From the NCBI RefSeq assembly GCF_009827315.1, contig NZ_WTYF01000004.1, positions 806,001-870,000 of the forward strand: a stretch of DNA of 64,000 bases. Reading direction: 5' to 3'. This DNA is from Qipengyuania gaetbuli (GTDB taxonomy: Bacteria; Pseudomonadota; Alphaproteobacteria; Sphingomonadales; Sphingomonadaceae). The notes under the pieces are model-generated. The model saw only the letters and a list, made by a program, of their open reading frames with translations. It had not been told where the DNA came from and searched no databases. This document shows, piece by piece, positions 17,013 to 25,292 of the stretch; position 1 is the first letter of the stretch; each line of letters begins with the position of its first letter. The translations under genes and the position numbers were made by a program.

Positions 17013-18077
17013 TCAGCGCCCGATGAGCGCCTGCGCCATGCGGTCGGCGACCTGGTCGGGCGATTCGCCGGTGCTGTCGCTTTCCTGCCAGATCTGTTCC
17101 AGCCGCCCCGGGATCAGCGCGATACGCTTGCGCACCTCGTTGATGTCGCAGGGCGCCTTGTCGTTGCGGCAGAGGTATTCGAGCGTCACAGAAATGATGC
17201 CGCCGGCGTTGATAACGTAATCCGGCGCATAGAGGATGCCGCGCTTGGCCAGCATGGGGCCATGTTCGGGCCGCTGCAGCTGGTTGTTCGCGCCGCCGGC
17301 AACGACCTTGCAATCGAGACGGGCAATGCCCGCATCGTCGAGGATCGCGCCCAGCGCGTTCGGGCTGAAGACGTCGCAGGTAACCGACATGATCGCGTCC
17401 GGCGCAGCGGTGTCGGCACCGATTTCGGTGGCGAGCGCTTCTGCACGGTCCATGTGGATGTCCGACACGGTCAGCTTCGCACCGTCGCGGGCCAGCAGGC
17501 GAGCAACGCCGCCCCCGACGCTGCCGGTGCCCTGGATCGCGACGTGGACGCCTTCGACGCTGTCCTTGCCGAGCTTGTGCTTCACCGCGGCCTTGATGCC
17601 GAGGAAGATGCCGAGCGCGGTGAACGGACCGGGATCGCCGCCTGCAGCGTCCTCGCCCTCGACCGGGAGGCCGGAAACATACTGGGTGCGTTGCGCTACA
17701 GCAGCCATGTCGGCTTCGGAAATGCCGACGTCTTCGGCCGTGACGTACTTGCCGCCGAGCGCTTCGACCGCGTCCGCGAAGGCCGCGAGCATTTCGGGAG
17801 TCTTGGTCTTGTTGGCACCGGCCAGGATGACCGCCTTGCCGCCGCCCATGGGCAGGCCGGCCATGGCGTTCTTGTAGCTCATGCCGCGCGACAGGCGCAG
17901 CGCATCGCGCATGGCATCCGCGGGCTCGGCATAGTGCCAGAAACGCGTGCCGCCTGCGCCGGGGCCGAGATGGGTGGAATGAAGCGCGATAATCGCCGTC
18001 AGGCCGCTCTTCGCGTCGCGTACGAGCTGCACCAGCTCGTGATCGTCGTAATCCGCTTCGGTCCAGAAAGCCGTCAT
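17013..18077 (-). CDS. Glu/Leu/Phe/Val dehydrogenase family protein
   Basis: A 354-residue NAD-dependent amino-acid dehydrogenase, closest in layout to leucine/valine/phenylalanine dehydrogenases (oxidative deamination to the 2-oxo acid). The substrate domain has LGPGAGGTRF, Lys69 and the catalytic Lys81 in GLPMGGGK, and Asp116 in TAEDVG. The NAD domain has GTGSVGGG at 183-190. The ATG at 18077 is preferred because the upstream extension runs towards the tRNA-His gene. Substrate preference is not decidable by eye. It is oriented with the ccm operon. Confidence 0.88.
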   Translation of the reverse strand: MTAFWTEADYDDHELVQLVRDAKSGLTAIIALHSTHLGPGAGGTRFWHYAEPADAMRDALRLSRGMSYKNAMAGLPMGGGKAVILAGANKTKTPEMLAAFADAVEALGGKYVTAEDVGISEADMAAVAQRTQYVSGLPVEGEDAAGGDPGPFTALGIFLGIKAAVKHKLGKDSVEGVHVAIQGTGSVGGGVARLLARDGAKLTVSDIHMDRAEALATEIGADTAAPDAIMSVTCDVFSPNALGAILDDAGIARLDCKVVAGGANNQLQRPEHGPMLAKRGILYAPDYVINAGGIISVTLEYLCRNDKAPCDINEVRKRIALIPGRLEQIWQESDSTGESPDQVADRMAQALIGR

Positions 18078-18125
18078 CGCATGCCCCTGCAAGGAGTTGT
18101 ACGTGACTGCGCAATGGGGAAAAAA

Positions 18126-18203
18126 TGGGGCGATCGACGGGGTTCGAACCCGCGACCTCCGGTACCACAAACCGGCGCTCTAACCAACTGAGCTACGATC
18201 GCC
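18126..18203 (-). tRNA. tRNA-His(GTG)
   Basis: The cloverleaf folds on the minus strand: acceptor GCGATCG/CGATCGC, anticodon arm CCGGT-TTGTGGT-ACCGG with anticodon GTG, and T-arm GCGGGTTCGAACCCCG. The extra G at position -1 typical of tRNA-His is at 18203, pairing opposite C73. The CCA end is encoded (18126-18128). Confidence 0.97.
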
Positions 18204-18234
18204 ACACGCCCCCGGAACGCAGCCGGGTAGGCGG

Positions 18235-18262
18235 CACATAATCGCGGGGAACCGGGCGTCAA
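18235..18262 (-). promoter_or_regulatory. Putative sigma-70 promoter of tRNA-His
   Basis: On the minus strand, TTGACG (18262-18257) and TATGTG (18240-18235) are separated by 16 bases, placing the transcription start roughly 25 bases before the mature tRNA 5' end. Confidence 0.45.
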
Positions 18263-18397
18263 CCCGCCTTCCGCAACGGCGCGTGCCTGTTGCACAATGC
18301 GCTTCGAATGGGAAGCGAAAAAGCGTCAGGCGGGCCATCTGCGCAACTATCTTTCAGGCCCTTGCAGGGCTTGCAGTCACAGCTATCGTGCAAAGCC

Positions 18398-19033
18398 ATG
18401 ATCGGACCCGGCGAATCCTCGGCATTACTGCTCTTGTCGCGCCCCGGCGTGCAGCGTGTACCCACCGACCGGCTGGAGCTTTTCCAGCTGCGCGATTTCG
18501 TCGGTCCCGAGTTGTGCGCCAGGCTGATCGCCCTGATCGAGAAGGATCGCCGCCCTTCCACCTTGGCCGATGCGGGTGACGACCGGTATTTCCGGACCAG
18601 CGAGACCTGCGATCTCGATGCGGACGAGCCTGCCGTGCGCGAGATGGAAGCGCTCTTCGCCGCCCTCAACGGGATCGATCCCGCGCATGGGGAGCCGCTG
18701 CAGGGCCAGCGCTACGACGTCGGGCAGGAGTTCAAGGCGCATTGCGACTACTTCAACCGCGACGGGCGCGACTGGGAAAGGTTCTGCTCGGTCTCGGGCC
18801 AGCGGACTTGGACCTTCATGGTCTACCTGAACGATGTCGAGGCGGGCGGCGCCACGCGGTTCAAGGCGATCGGCAAGAGCTTCCAGCCCGAAGCGGGCAA
18901 GCTGGTGTGCTGGAACAACTGGCGCCCCGACGGGCGGGAAAACCCCAACACCATCCATCACGGCATGAAAGTGCGGCGCGGCGTGAAATATGTCATCACC
19001 AAGTGGTACCGCGAAAGGCCCTGGAGCTGGTGA
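18398..19033 (+). CDS. 2OG-Fe(II) oxygenase, prolyl 4-hydroxylase-like
   Basis: A 211-residue non-haem iron dioxygenase using 2-oxoglutarate. The jelly-roll core has the iron triad His115-x-Asp117 (AHCDYF) and His188 (TIHHGM), with Lys197 placed to bind 2-oxoglutarate. Conserved flanks are YDVGQEFKAH and FMVYLNDVEAGGATRF. This is the P4H-alpha-like bacterial branch; the hydroxylated substrate is unknown. The frame stays open to an ATG at 18290, but the extra residues look unrelated to the fold and no ribosome site supports them, so the later ATG is used. A GFA protein gene starts two bases after its stop. Confidence 0.85.
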   Translation: MIGPGESSALLLLSRPGVQRVPTDRLELFQLRDFVGPELCARLIALIEKDRRPSTLADAGDDRYFRTSETCDLDADEPAVREMEALFAALNGIDPAHGEPLQGQRYDVGQEFKAHCDYFNRDGRDWERFCSVSGQRTWTFMVYLNDVEAGGATRFKAIGKSFQPEAGKLVCWNNWRPDGRENPNTIHHGMKVRRGVKYVITKWYRERPWSW

Positions 19034-19034
19034 C

Positions 19035-19457
19035 ATGATCGAGGGCGGCAAGACTTACGAAGGCGGTTGCCATTGCGGCACGGTGCGGTTCCGCTTCACC
19101 ATGCCGGCAGAGCCCGTGATCCGGCGGTGCAACTGCACGATCTGCGCCATGAAGGGCGTAGTAATGCTCGACGTGTCGATCGCCGATTGCGAAATCCTGC
19201 AGGGGAAAGACGCGCTCACCCTCTACACCTTCGGCAGCGGGCAGGCGAAGCACCGCTTCTGTTCGAAATGCGGAATCCACCCGTTCCACCAGCTGCGGTC
19301 CGAACCCGATCATTACGGCATCAACCTGGCCTGTATCGAGGGCATGACCATCTACGACCTGCCGGAGATTCCCGTCTTCGATGGCCAGAACCACCCAGGT
19401 GACGGCGGCGAATACGGATATGTCGGGGTAATGCGGTTCGAACGCCACCGAAATTGA
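19035..19457 (+). CDS. GFA family zinc protein
   Basis: A 140-residue protein of the GFA family (named after glutathione-dependent formaldehyde-activating enzyme, CENP-V fold). Two zinc sites are visible: Cys12/Cys14 (GGCHCG) and Cys32/34/37 (CNCTICAMKG) with Cys76/79 (CSKCGIHPFH). Most members have no proven activity. The ATG at 19035 follows the oxygenase stop by one base, implying co-translation; the frame continues upstream only inside the oxygenase. Confidence 0.88.
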   Translation: MIEGGKTYEGGCHCGTVRFRFTMPAEPVIRRCNCTICAMKGVVMLDVSIADCEILQGKDALTLYTFGSGQAKHRFCSKCGIHPFHQLRSEPDHYGINLACIEGMTIYDLPEIPVFDGQNHPGDGGEYGYVGVMRFERHRN

Positions 19458-19526
19458 TCCCGATCAATCCCTTGGGGTATCCTACGCGCTAGCCTACGAA
19501 GCGAGACAGACCGAAGGGACCGAGGA

Positions 19527-19844
19527 ATGACCGAATACAGCGACCTGCAGGACCGCCTGAAGACACGCCTTGCCGACCTGCTCGAACGCGCAGAGGTGAT
19601 TGAGGACGATCTGCGCCACCCGCTGGATGCCGATTCGAGCGAGCAGGCGGTCGACCTTGCCGATGACGAAGCGCTGGAAGGCGTCGACGATGTGCTTCGC
19701 GCCGAGATCGTGCAGATCCGCTACGCCCTGCAGCGGATCGAGAACGGCACCTATGGCACTTGCGCCAAATGCGGGAAAGACATCGCCCGCGCGCGGCTCG
19801 AGGCACGCCCGATCGCCACGCGCTGCATCGACTGCGCCGACTAG
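19527..19844 (+). CDS. DksA/TraR-type zinc finger protein
   Basis: A 105-residue short member of the DksA/TraR family, which binds RNA polymerase through the secondary channel. It has an N-terminal helical region (coiled coil about 5-70, ending DDEALEGVDDVLRAEI) and a C-terminal zinc finger, Cys79-x2-Cys82 and Cys100-x2-Cys103. The DxxDxA tip of true DksA is not clearly present, so it is better called DksA-like than DksA. GAGG lies about eight bases before the ATG. Confidence 0.85.
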   Translation: MTEYSDLQDRLKTRLADLLERAEVIEDDLRHPLDADSSEQAVDLADDEALEGVDDVLRAEIVQIRYALQRIENGTYGTCAKCGKDIARARLEARPIATRCIDCAD

Positions 19845-19857
19845 GATCCCCAACGAG

Positions 19858-19887
19858 AAAGGGCGGCCCGACCGGACCGCCCTTCCC
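19858..19887. terminator. Bidirectional intrinsic terminator between dksA-like gene and rpmE
   Basis: GGGCGG...CCGCCC forms a hairpin (19861-19882) reinforced by inner CCG/CGG pairs, with AAA before and TTCCC after. On the minus strand it ends in TTTCTCG. Confidence 0.65.
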
Positions 19888-19910
19888 TGATCTGTCGATC
19901 GCCGGAACGC

Positions 19911-20135
19911 TTACTTCTTGAGCGTAAGGCCGCCGAAACGCTTGTTGAAGGCTGCAACGCGGCCGCCTTCGGCGATCTGCTGCTTGCCGCCGGTCCAGGC
20001 CGGGTGGCTCGTCGGGTCGATGTCGAGCGTCAGCGTATCGCCTTCGCTGCCCCAGGTCGAGCGCGTCTGGAATTCCGTACCATCGGTCATCTTGACCGTG
20101 ATCGTGTGATAATCGGGGTGCCCTTCGGCCTTCAT
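19911..20135 (-). CDS. rpmE: 50S ribosomal protein L31, Cys-less type
   Basis: A 74-residue L31 homologue: [21 protein letters not shown] and RSTWG, then [11 protein letters not shown]. It lacks the zinc-binding cysteines of the C+ form, as is usual for alphaproteobacterial L31. The correct start is the ATG at 20135; a very long open frame upstream on this strand is a shadow of the acyltransferase gene. It is closed by the shared terminator. Confidence 0.93.
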   Translation of the reverse strand: MKAEGHPDYHTITVKMTDGTEFQTRSTWGSEGDTLTLDIDPTSHPAWTGGKQQIAEGGRVAAFNKRFGGLTLKK

Positions 20136-20245
20136 GATAAACGTCCTTATAGCTTCGGAACGGTTCCGACCGGTCCAGCTGTTTGTGGAGAAGGCGCGCG
20201 GGTAGCGCCGCACGCGCCGATTTGCAAGCCTTATCGCTCGCCCGG

Positions 20246-21214
20246 TCAGGCCGGCTGCCGGCTTCGTACCCGCCGCGTAAGCACATCGCGCAGCCAATTG
20301 CGGACTGGCCTGTCCCAGATCTTGTCGAGATACAGGGCCAGAACGATCAGCAAGGCCCAGGACAGGCTGGCCGGAACACCAGCCGCGTCGAGCACCAGAA
20401 GTCCGGTCACATGGATGCAGTAAAGCGGATAGGACAGGTCGCTGAGCCGGTCCGCGATCCGCACCTGCGGCACTTCGAACCGCAGCGCGAAGAGCAGGGC
20501 AGCAGGGACTGCAAGCAGAACAAATGCCAGTGCGGCAATATCGTCCTTCGTCGGCACCATGCACATGGCGGCGACCGCACCTGTCGGTACCAGCCAGGCA
20601 AGCGCGGTTTCCTTGCGGACCGCATTGGCTCCGGCGAGATGGCGGTATGCGAGCATCCCGAGCACGAACGGGAACGCAAGACGTGCCAGACCGTGCGGCA
20701 GTGCAAACCAGAAAGCCCCGAATTCGTGGAATGGCGGACCTTTGCCCAGCACCAGTGCTGCCAGCATGATGCCGCACGTCCCGCACATCAGGACAAGCGT
20801 GCGCGTCGACAGACGGTAGAGCCCGCAGGCGAATACGACATAGGCGATCATCTCGAACAGGAGCGACCAGTAAACCGGCGTGAGCGGGAAGAGCGATCGC
20901 GCGTCCGGATCGGGCACGAGGATCAGTGACCCTGCCCAACCGCCGACGAGCACCGTAGGAACCGCCCCTAGGAAGAGCATCGGCCAGAGGCGCGCGATAC
21001 GAAGCTTCATGAAGGTCGCGGCCGGAAGGCCTGCCGCCAGCCTTTCGCCATAGCTCATCGCGATGACAAAACCGCTCATGGCGAAGAACAGGTCGACCGC
21101 TAGAAAACCGCCGGGCACGAGGTCGGATCCGCCCGGCGTATGCCAGACCATCACCGCAATCGCGGCCATGCCCCTCATGGCATCGAGAGTCGCGTAGCGT
21201 GAACCCTGCATCAT
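20246..21214 (-). CDS. Acyltransferase 3 family membrane protein
   Basis: A 322-residue polytopic O-acyltransferase of the acyltransferase-3 (OafA/YrhL) family. The conserved N-terminal signature is complete: [19 protein letters not shown] with His25, [18 protein letters not shown], and [12 protein letters not shown] later. Such proteins transfer acetyl or acyl groups to surface polysaccharides or lipids; the acceptor is unknown. There is no periplasmic SGNH domain. It follows fabZ on the same strand with a 75-base gap. Confidence 0.9.
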   Translation of the reverse strand: MMQGSRYATLDAMRGMAAIAVMVWHTPGGSDLVPGGFLAVDLFFAMSGFVIAMSYGERLAAGLPAATFMKLRIARLWPMLFLGAVPTVLVGGWAGSLILVPDPDARSLFPLTPVYWSLLFEMIAYVVFACGLYRLSTRTLVLMCGTCGIMLAALVLGKGPPFHEFGAFWFALPHGLARLAFPFVLGMLAYRHLAGANAVRKETALAWLVPTGAVAAMCMVPTKDDIAALAFVLLAVPAALLFALRFEVPQVRIADRLSDLSYPLYCIHVTGLLVLDAAGVPASLSWALLIVLALYLDKIWDRPVRNWLRDVLTRRVRSRQPA

Positions 21215-21289
21215 CGCAGCGGTTACTAGCAGATTAGGGTTATCAGGCAGTTAGCGTCCGGTGCGGACGATTGCGCGTTTGGGAGGCGC

Positions 21290-21742
21290 CTATTCCGGCG
21301 CGTCGGCGATCATCGCGGTGAACTGCACTTCACACGTCACCTTGCCGTCGACGCTGGCCTCGCCTGCGAACTTGCACACGCGGGCACGCTTCTGGACGAA
21401 GCTCGCCTTGAGGTCGAGCAGCACGCCGGGCGTGACCGGCGCGCGGAACTTGGCGTTCTCGATCGCCATGAAATACACCAGCTTGCCCGACCCTGCGAGG
21501 CCGAGGCTTTCCACCGCGAGCACGCCGGCGGCCTGCGCCAGCGCTTCGATCTGGAGCACGCCGGGCATGATCGGTGCGCCGGGGAAATGGCCCTGGAAGA
21601 AGTCTTCGTTGAAGCTGACCGCCTTGATCGCGTGGATGCTCTCGTCGGGGACGAGTTCCTTGACGCGGTCGACGAGCAGCAGGGGATAGCGATGCGGAAG
21701 GCGCTTCAGCACCTCGACGACGTCGAAACCGGTCTCGCTCAT
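21290..21742 (-). CDS. fabZ: 3-hydroxyacyl-ACP dehydratase FabZ
   Basis: Dehydrates (3R)-hydroxyacyl-ACP in type II fatty acid synthesis. It is 150 residues with the hot-dog helix motif [12 protein letters not shown], catalytic His52 and Glu66, and the opening [13 protein letters not shown]. The start at 21742 is chosen by family length; upstream codons belong to the skp 3' end in another frame. It directly follows skp in the bamA cluster. In enterobacteria lpxD sits between skp and fabZ and lpxA-lpxB follow; here none is present. Confidence 0.96.
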   Translation of the reverse strand: MSETGFDVVEVLKRLPHRYPLLLVDRVKELVPDESIHAIKAVSFNEDFFQGHFPGAPIMPGVLQIEALAQAAGVLAVESLGLAGSGKLVYFMAIENAKFRAPVTPGVLLDLKASFVQKRARVCKFAGEASVDGKVTCEVQFTAMIADAPE

Positions 21743-21767
21743 GCCCCTGCTCCCTGTCTTGCGCTGC

Positions 21768-22448
21768 TTAGCGGCCGGTCGGTGCCGGCTGCTGCTGTTG
21801 CTGCTGTGCGGCAGCCTGCTGGCGGGCGGCAGCGACCATGAGGATCTGCTGGACCTGCTGGAAGGCACCGATCGCCTGCTGGCTGGGCTGCCAGGTCTGC
21901 GGCGGCGTGATCTGCACCGAAGGCACGCGGGCGTTGAGCGCAGCCACGACCTTTTCGGTCATGTTTGCGGCCGGGACCGAGTAGGCGACGGCGTCGGGAG
22001 CCAAGACGACCTGAACGTTGTTCTGCTGGACGACGGTCTGCAGGGCAGCGTTGTACTGCAGGAGAATCTGCTCGATCGCGTAGACGCGGGCGCTGTCGAT
22101 CTGGGCCGAAAGCTGGGCGCTTTCACGGTCCAACGTCTGCAGCTGGGTTGCCTGCGGTGTGTTCTGGGCAGCCTGCTGCTCGGCTTCGTCGAGCTGGCCG
22201 TCCTTGTTGGTGTCGAGCTGCTGGAGCAGGGTCTGCGCCTGCTGCTGCTTCTGCTGGATCTGCTGGATCTGCGAGGCATAGGTCGTCGAGATCTGCTGGT
22301 AGGCGGTCGCACGGGCCGTGGTGGCGGCGATGGCAGCCGGCGCGCTCACGATGCCGATGTTGCCGCTGACCTGCGCGGCAGCAGGCGTGGCGGCCATTGC
22401 GGCGGCGGAAAGGCCCGCAGCGGCGAGCGTCTTGGAAATCAGTTTCAT
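21768..22448 (-). CDS. skp: OmpH/Skp-family periplasmic chaperone with EF-hand-like loop
   Basis: A 226-residue periplasmic chaperone for outer-membrane proteins. It has a signal peptide to AAAQ (residue 26), then IGIVS and a long Gln-rich helical arm ([18 protein letters not shown]). It returns as helices and ends in [25 protein letters not shown], the usual Skp C-terminus. Unusually, residues 79-90 read [12 protein letters not shown], a canonical twelve-residue EF-hand loop, inserted in the tentacle region. A Gln tract (QQQQQQ) lies at the C-terminus. The start shares one base with the bamA stop (TAATG), so the two are coupled. Confidence 0.9.
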   Translation of the reverse strand: MKLISKTLAAAGLSAAAMAATPAAAQVSGNIGIVSAPAAIAATTARATAYQQISTTYASQIQQIQQKQQQAQTLLQQLDTNKDGQLDEAEQQAAQNTPQATQLQTLDRESAQLSAQIDSARVYAIEQILLQYNAALQTVVQQNNVQVVLAPDAVAYSVPAANMTEKVVAALNARVPSVQITPPQTWQPSQQAIGAFQQVQQILMVAAARQQAAAQQQQQQPAPTGR

Positions 22449-25159
22449 TAGAATTGCGTTCCTACATTGAAGGAAATGGTCTTGGTGTCGTCACCCGGCT
22501 GTTTCTTGATCGTCTGGGATAGATCGATCCTGAACGGCCCGAAGGGCGAGTTCCAGTTGACCCCGATACCCGCGGTGATGCGGGGGCTGATGCTGTCGCC
22601 GAACAGGACTTCGCGGTAATAGCCGCTCGGTTCGAGAGAGATGGCGTTGGCGTTGCCGTCGGCATCGAACTGGTCGAACGTGTCGCCGATGATCGGATCG
22701 CCGTCCGTATTCAGGAGCGGATCGCCGTCCTCGTCATACAGCGGGCCGGTATAAACCAGCTGGCCACTGACACTGCGCTGGAAGCTGTTCGGGAAATCGT
22801 CGAGCTGCGGCGTATCGATTGCGAAGAGCGAGCCTACGTCCACCCAGAGCGAGGGACGGATGCCCATTTCGCGCACGCCCGAACCCAGCGGAATCTCGAG
22901 CTCTGCACGGGCGAGGTAATAGGCACGACCACCCAGCGCATCGTCGAAGGCGCGGTTCTTGGTCTCGCGGAACTGCTCGATCGTCTCGAGGACGCGCGGC
23001 GTCGTCGGATCGGCATCGTCGTCGAGATACTGCAGGCGCACCACGCGCGGACCAACGCCGCGAATGTCGAAGCCGCGGAACTGCGGTTCGCCGAGGAAGA
23101 AGCGGTCGGTCAGGCGCACGTCGTCGAAGCCGGGCTCCGCACGTTCGCTGAGCGCGTGGATCCAGCCGCCTTCCGCGTTGAGCGAGAAGATGAGGCCACT
23201 GCCGAGGTCGAACCACTTGCCCATGCGCGAACGCATGCGCAGGTATTTCACATTGCCGCCGAGGCCGGCGAATTCCCCGGTGATGCTGATCTGTTCGCCG
23301 CGCGTGGGACGGATGCGGCTGTCGAGATTGTCGAAGTTCAGCGTCGCGCCGAGGATCGACACGGTACGCGTGCCGACCGCTTCACAGATGAAGCGCGACT
23401 GCTGGCATTCTGGTTCGCCGTCGCCGTCAATGTCCGAGAAGAAGCCGCTGCCGATCGACACGTCTTCATACTGCAGCGTGTAGCTGCCGACGAGCGACAT
23501 GTATTCCGAAAGCGGCACGCCGGCGCGCAGGCTGAAGCCGGTCTGCGCCTGCTTGTAGCGGTTGAAATCGGTCGCGAAGAAGTCGTTGTCGTATTCGCGG
23601 TGATAGATGTCCGCGCCGAGCGAGATGTTGCGGTCGAACACATAGGGTTCGGCAAAGCTCACCTGCGCCGACTTGGAATAGCGCGAATAGTTGACGCTGA
23701 GGCCGATGGTCTGGCCGCGGCCGCGGAAGTTGCGCTGGCGGATCGAGCCGGCGAGGATGAAGCTCTGGATCGAGGAGAAACCGGCCGACAGCTGCAGTTC
23801 GCCGGTCGGCTGTTCCTCGATATTGGCTTCGAGCACGATGCGGTCGGGGGCGCTGCCTTCCGACTGGGCGATCTCGAAGTTTTCCTGGAAATAGCCGAGC
23901 GAGTTGATGCGCGCTTCCGAGCGCTTGATCGCAAGGCTGTTGAAGGCATCGCCCTCCGCCACGCGGAATTCGCGGCGCACGACCTTGTCCTGCGTCAGCG
24001 TGTTGCCGTTGACGTCGATACGCTCGACATAGACACGGGGCGCTTCGCGGATGGCGAAGGTCACGTCCATGGTCAGGGTTTCCGGATTGCGCGTGAACTG
24101 CGGGGCTACGTCGGCGAAGGCATAGCCGAAGGTGCCGGCCAGTTCGGTCAGTTGCTCGACGGTGTTTTCGACGCGTTCGGCATCGTACCATTCGCCGCTC
24201 TGCATCGGCAGGCGCTGGGTCATGGTGTCGCTGTCGAAGTCGCGCAGCTGGCTTTCGACCTTCACATCGCCGAACTTGTAGCGCTCGCCCTCTTCCACCA
24301 CGTAGGTGATGATGAAGTCTTCCTTGTCCGGCGTCAGCTCGGCGACGGCGGAAACGACGCGAAAGTCGGCATAGCCCTGAGTCAGGTAGAAGGTGCGCAG
24401 CTGCTGCTGGTCGAAGGCCAGGCGGTCGGGATCGTAGCTCGTGTTGGAGCTGAAGAAGGTCCACAGGCGCGACTGCTTGGTGACCATTTCGCCGCGCAGC
24501 TTGCCGTCCGAAAACGCCTCGTTGCCGATGATGTTGATCTGGCGGATCTTCGACTTGGGACCTTCCTCGATCTCGAAGACGATATCGACGCGGTTCTGGC
24601 TCAGCTGGACGAGCTTGGGTTCGACCGTGGCGGCGAAGCGGCCCTGGCGCTTGTAGAGCTCGATAATGCGCGCAACGTCGGCGCGGACCTTGGAACGGGT
24701 GAAGATCTGGCGCGGCGCGAGGCGGATTTCCGGCAGGATCTTGTCGTTCTTGATCCGGTCGTTGCCTTCCAGGATGATGCGGTTGATCACCGGGTTCTCG
24801 ACCACGGTGATGACCACGTCGCCGTTGTTGTTCGTCACCGAGACGGTGGAGAACAGTTCGGTCGCCGACAGGTCCTTGATGACCTGGTCGCCTGCTGCGG
24901 CGGTATAGGCATCGCCCGGACGAAGGCGGATGTAGGACAGGATGGTCTGCGGTTCGAGACGCTGGGCACCGGCAACGGCGATCGAGCGGACCGTGTCTTC
25001 ACGGAACATCGACTGCGGGGCAGCCTGCTCGCCTTCCTGGGTGTCCTGCGCCAGTGCCACCACCGGCACGCCGGCCAGCACCGTTCCGGCCAGCAGTCCG
25101 GCGACGAGACGCGCGCCGTGGGGTTTCCTATTGCTCGCGGCGTTCGCAAATCCAGTCAT
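22448..25159 (-). CDS. bamA: Outer membrane assembly factor BamA
   Basis: A 903-residue Omp85 protein, the core of the beta-barrel assembly machine. It has a signal peptide ending VVALAQ, five POTRA domains (from IAVAGAQRLEPQTIL on), then a 16-stranded barrel ending QTIKKQPGDDTKTISFNVGTQF-type with C-terminal Phe. VRIS-equivalent residues lie in the barrel. Two extracellular-type loops are rich in Asp/Gly: DIDGDGEPEC with a Cys pair, and DEDGDPLLNTDGDP with DADGNA. The ATG at 25159 is preferred because the signal peptide follows; upstream codons are weak. Neighbours rseP (upstream) and skp (overlapping) give the classical order. Confidence 0.95.
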   Translation of the reverse strand: MTGFANAASNRKPHGARLVAGLLAGTVLAGVPVVALAQDTQEGEQAAPQSMFREDTVRSIAVAGAQRLEPQTILSYIRLRPGDAYTAAAGDQVIKDLSATELFSTVSVTNNNGDVVITVVENPVINRIILEGNDRIKNDKILPEIRLAPRQIFTRSKVRADVARIIELYKRQGRFAATVEPKLVQLSQNRVDIVFEIEEGPKSKIRQINIIGNEAFSDGKLRGEMVTKQSRLWTFFSSNTSYDPDRLAFDQQQLRTFYLTQGYADFRVVSAVAELTPDKEDFIITYVVEEGERYKFGDVKVESQLRDFDSDTMTQRLPMQSGEWYDAERVENTVEQLTELAGTFGYAFADVAPQFTRNPETLTMDVTFAIREAPRVYVERIDVNGNTLTQDKVVRREFRVAEGDAFNSLAIKRSEARINSLGYFQENFEIAQSEGSAPDRIVLEANIEEQPTGELQLSAGFSSIQSFILAGSIRQRNFRGRGQTIGLSVNYSRYSKSAQVSFAEPYVFDRNISLGADIYHREYDNDFFATDFNRYKQAQTGFSLRAGVPLSEYMSLVGSYTLQYEDVSIGSGFFSDIDGDGEPECQQSRFICEAVGTRTVSILGATLNFDNLDSRIRPTRGEQISITGEFAGLGGNVKYLRMRSRMGKWFDLGSGLIFSLNAEGGWIHALSERAEPGFDDVRLTDRFFLGEPQFRGFDIRGVGPRVVRLQYLDDDADPTTPRVLETIEQFRETKNRAFDDALGGRAYYLARAELEIPLGSGVREMGIRPSLWVDVGSLFAIDTPQLDDFPNSFQRSVSGQLVYTGPLYDEDGDPLLNTDGDPIIGDTFDQFDADGNANAISLEPSGYYREVLFGDSISPRITAGIGVNWNSPFGPFRIDLSQTIKKQPGDDTKTISFNVGTQF

Positions 25160-25292
25160 CGACAAGGGAGTTCCCGTCCTCAAAAATACAAAAGACGCCT
25201 TGCGGAGCGTCTGGAGGCCCCCTGCCCCATGCGCGCCAGGCAATCAAGCCGTGTGACGCCGCAAACGCGCCTTCACAAGGCCCTGTCCCCGC

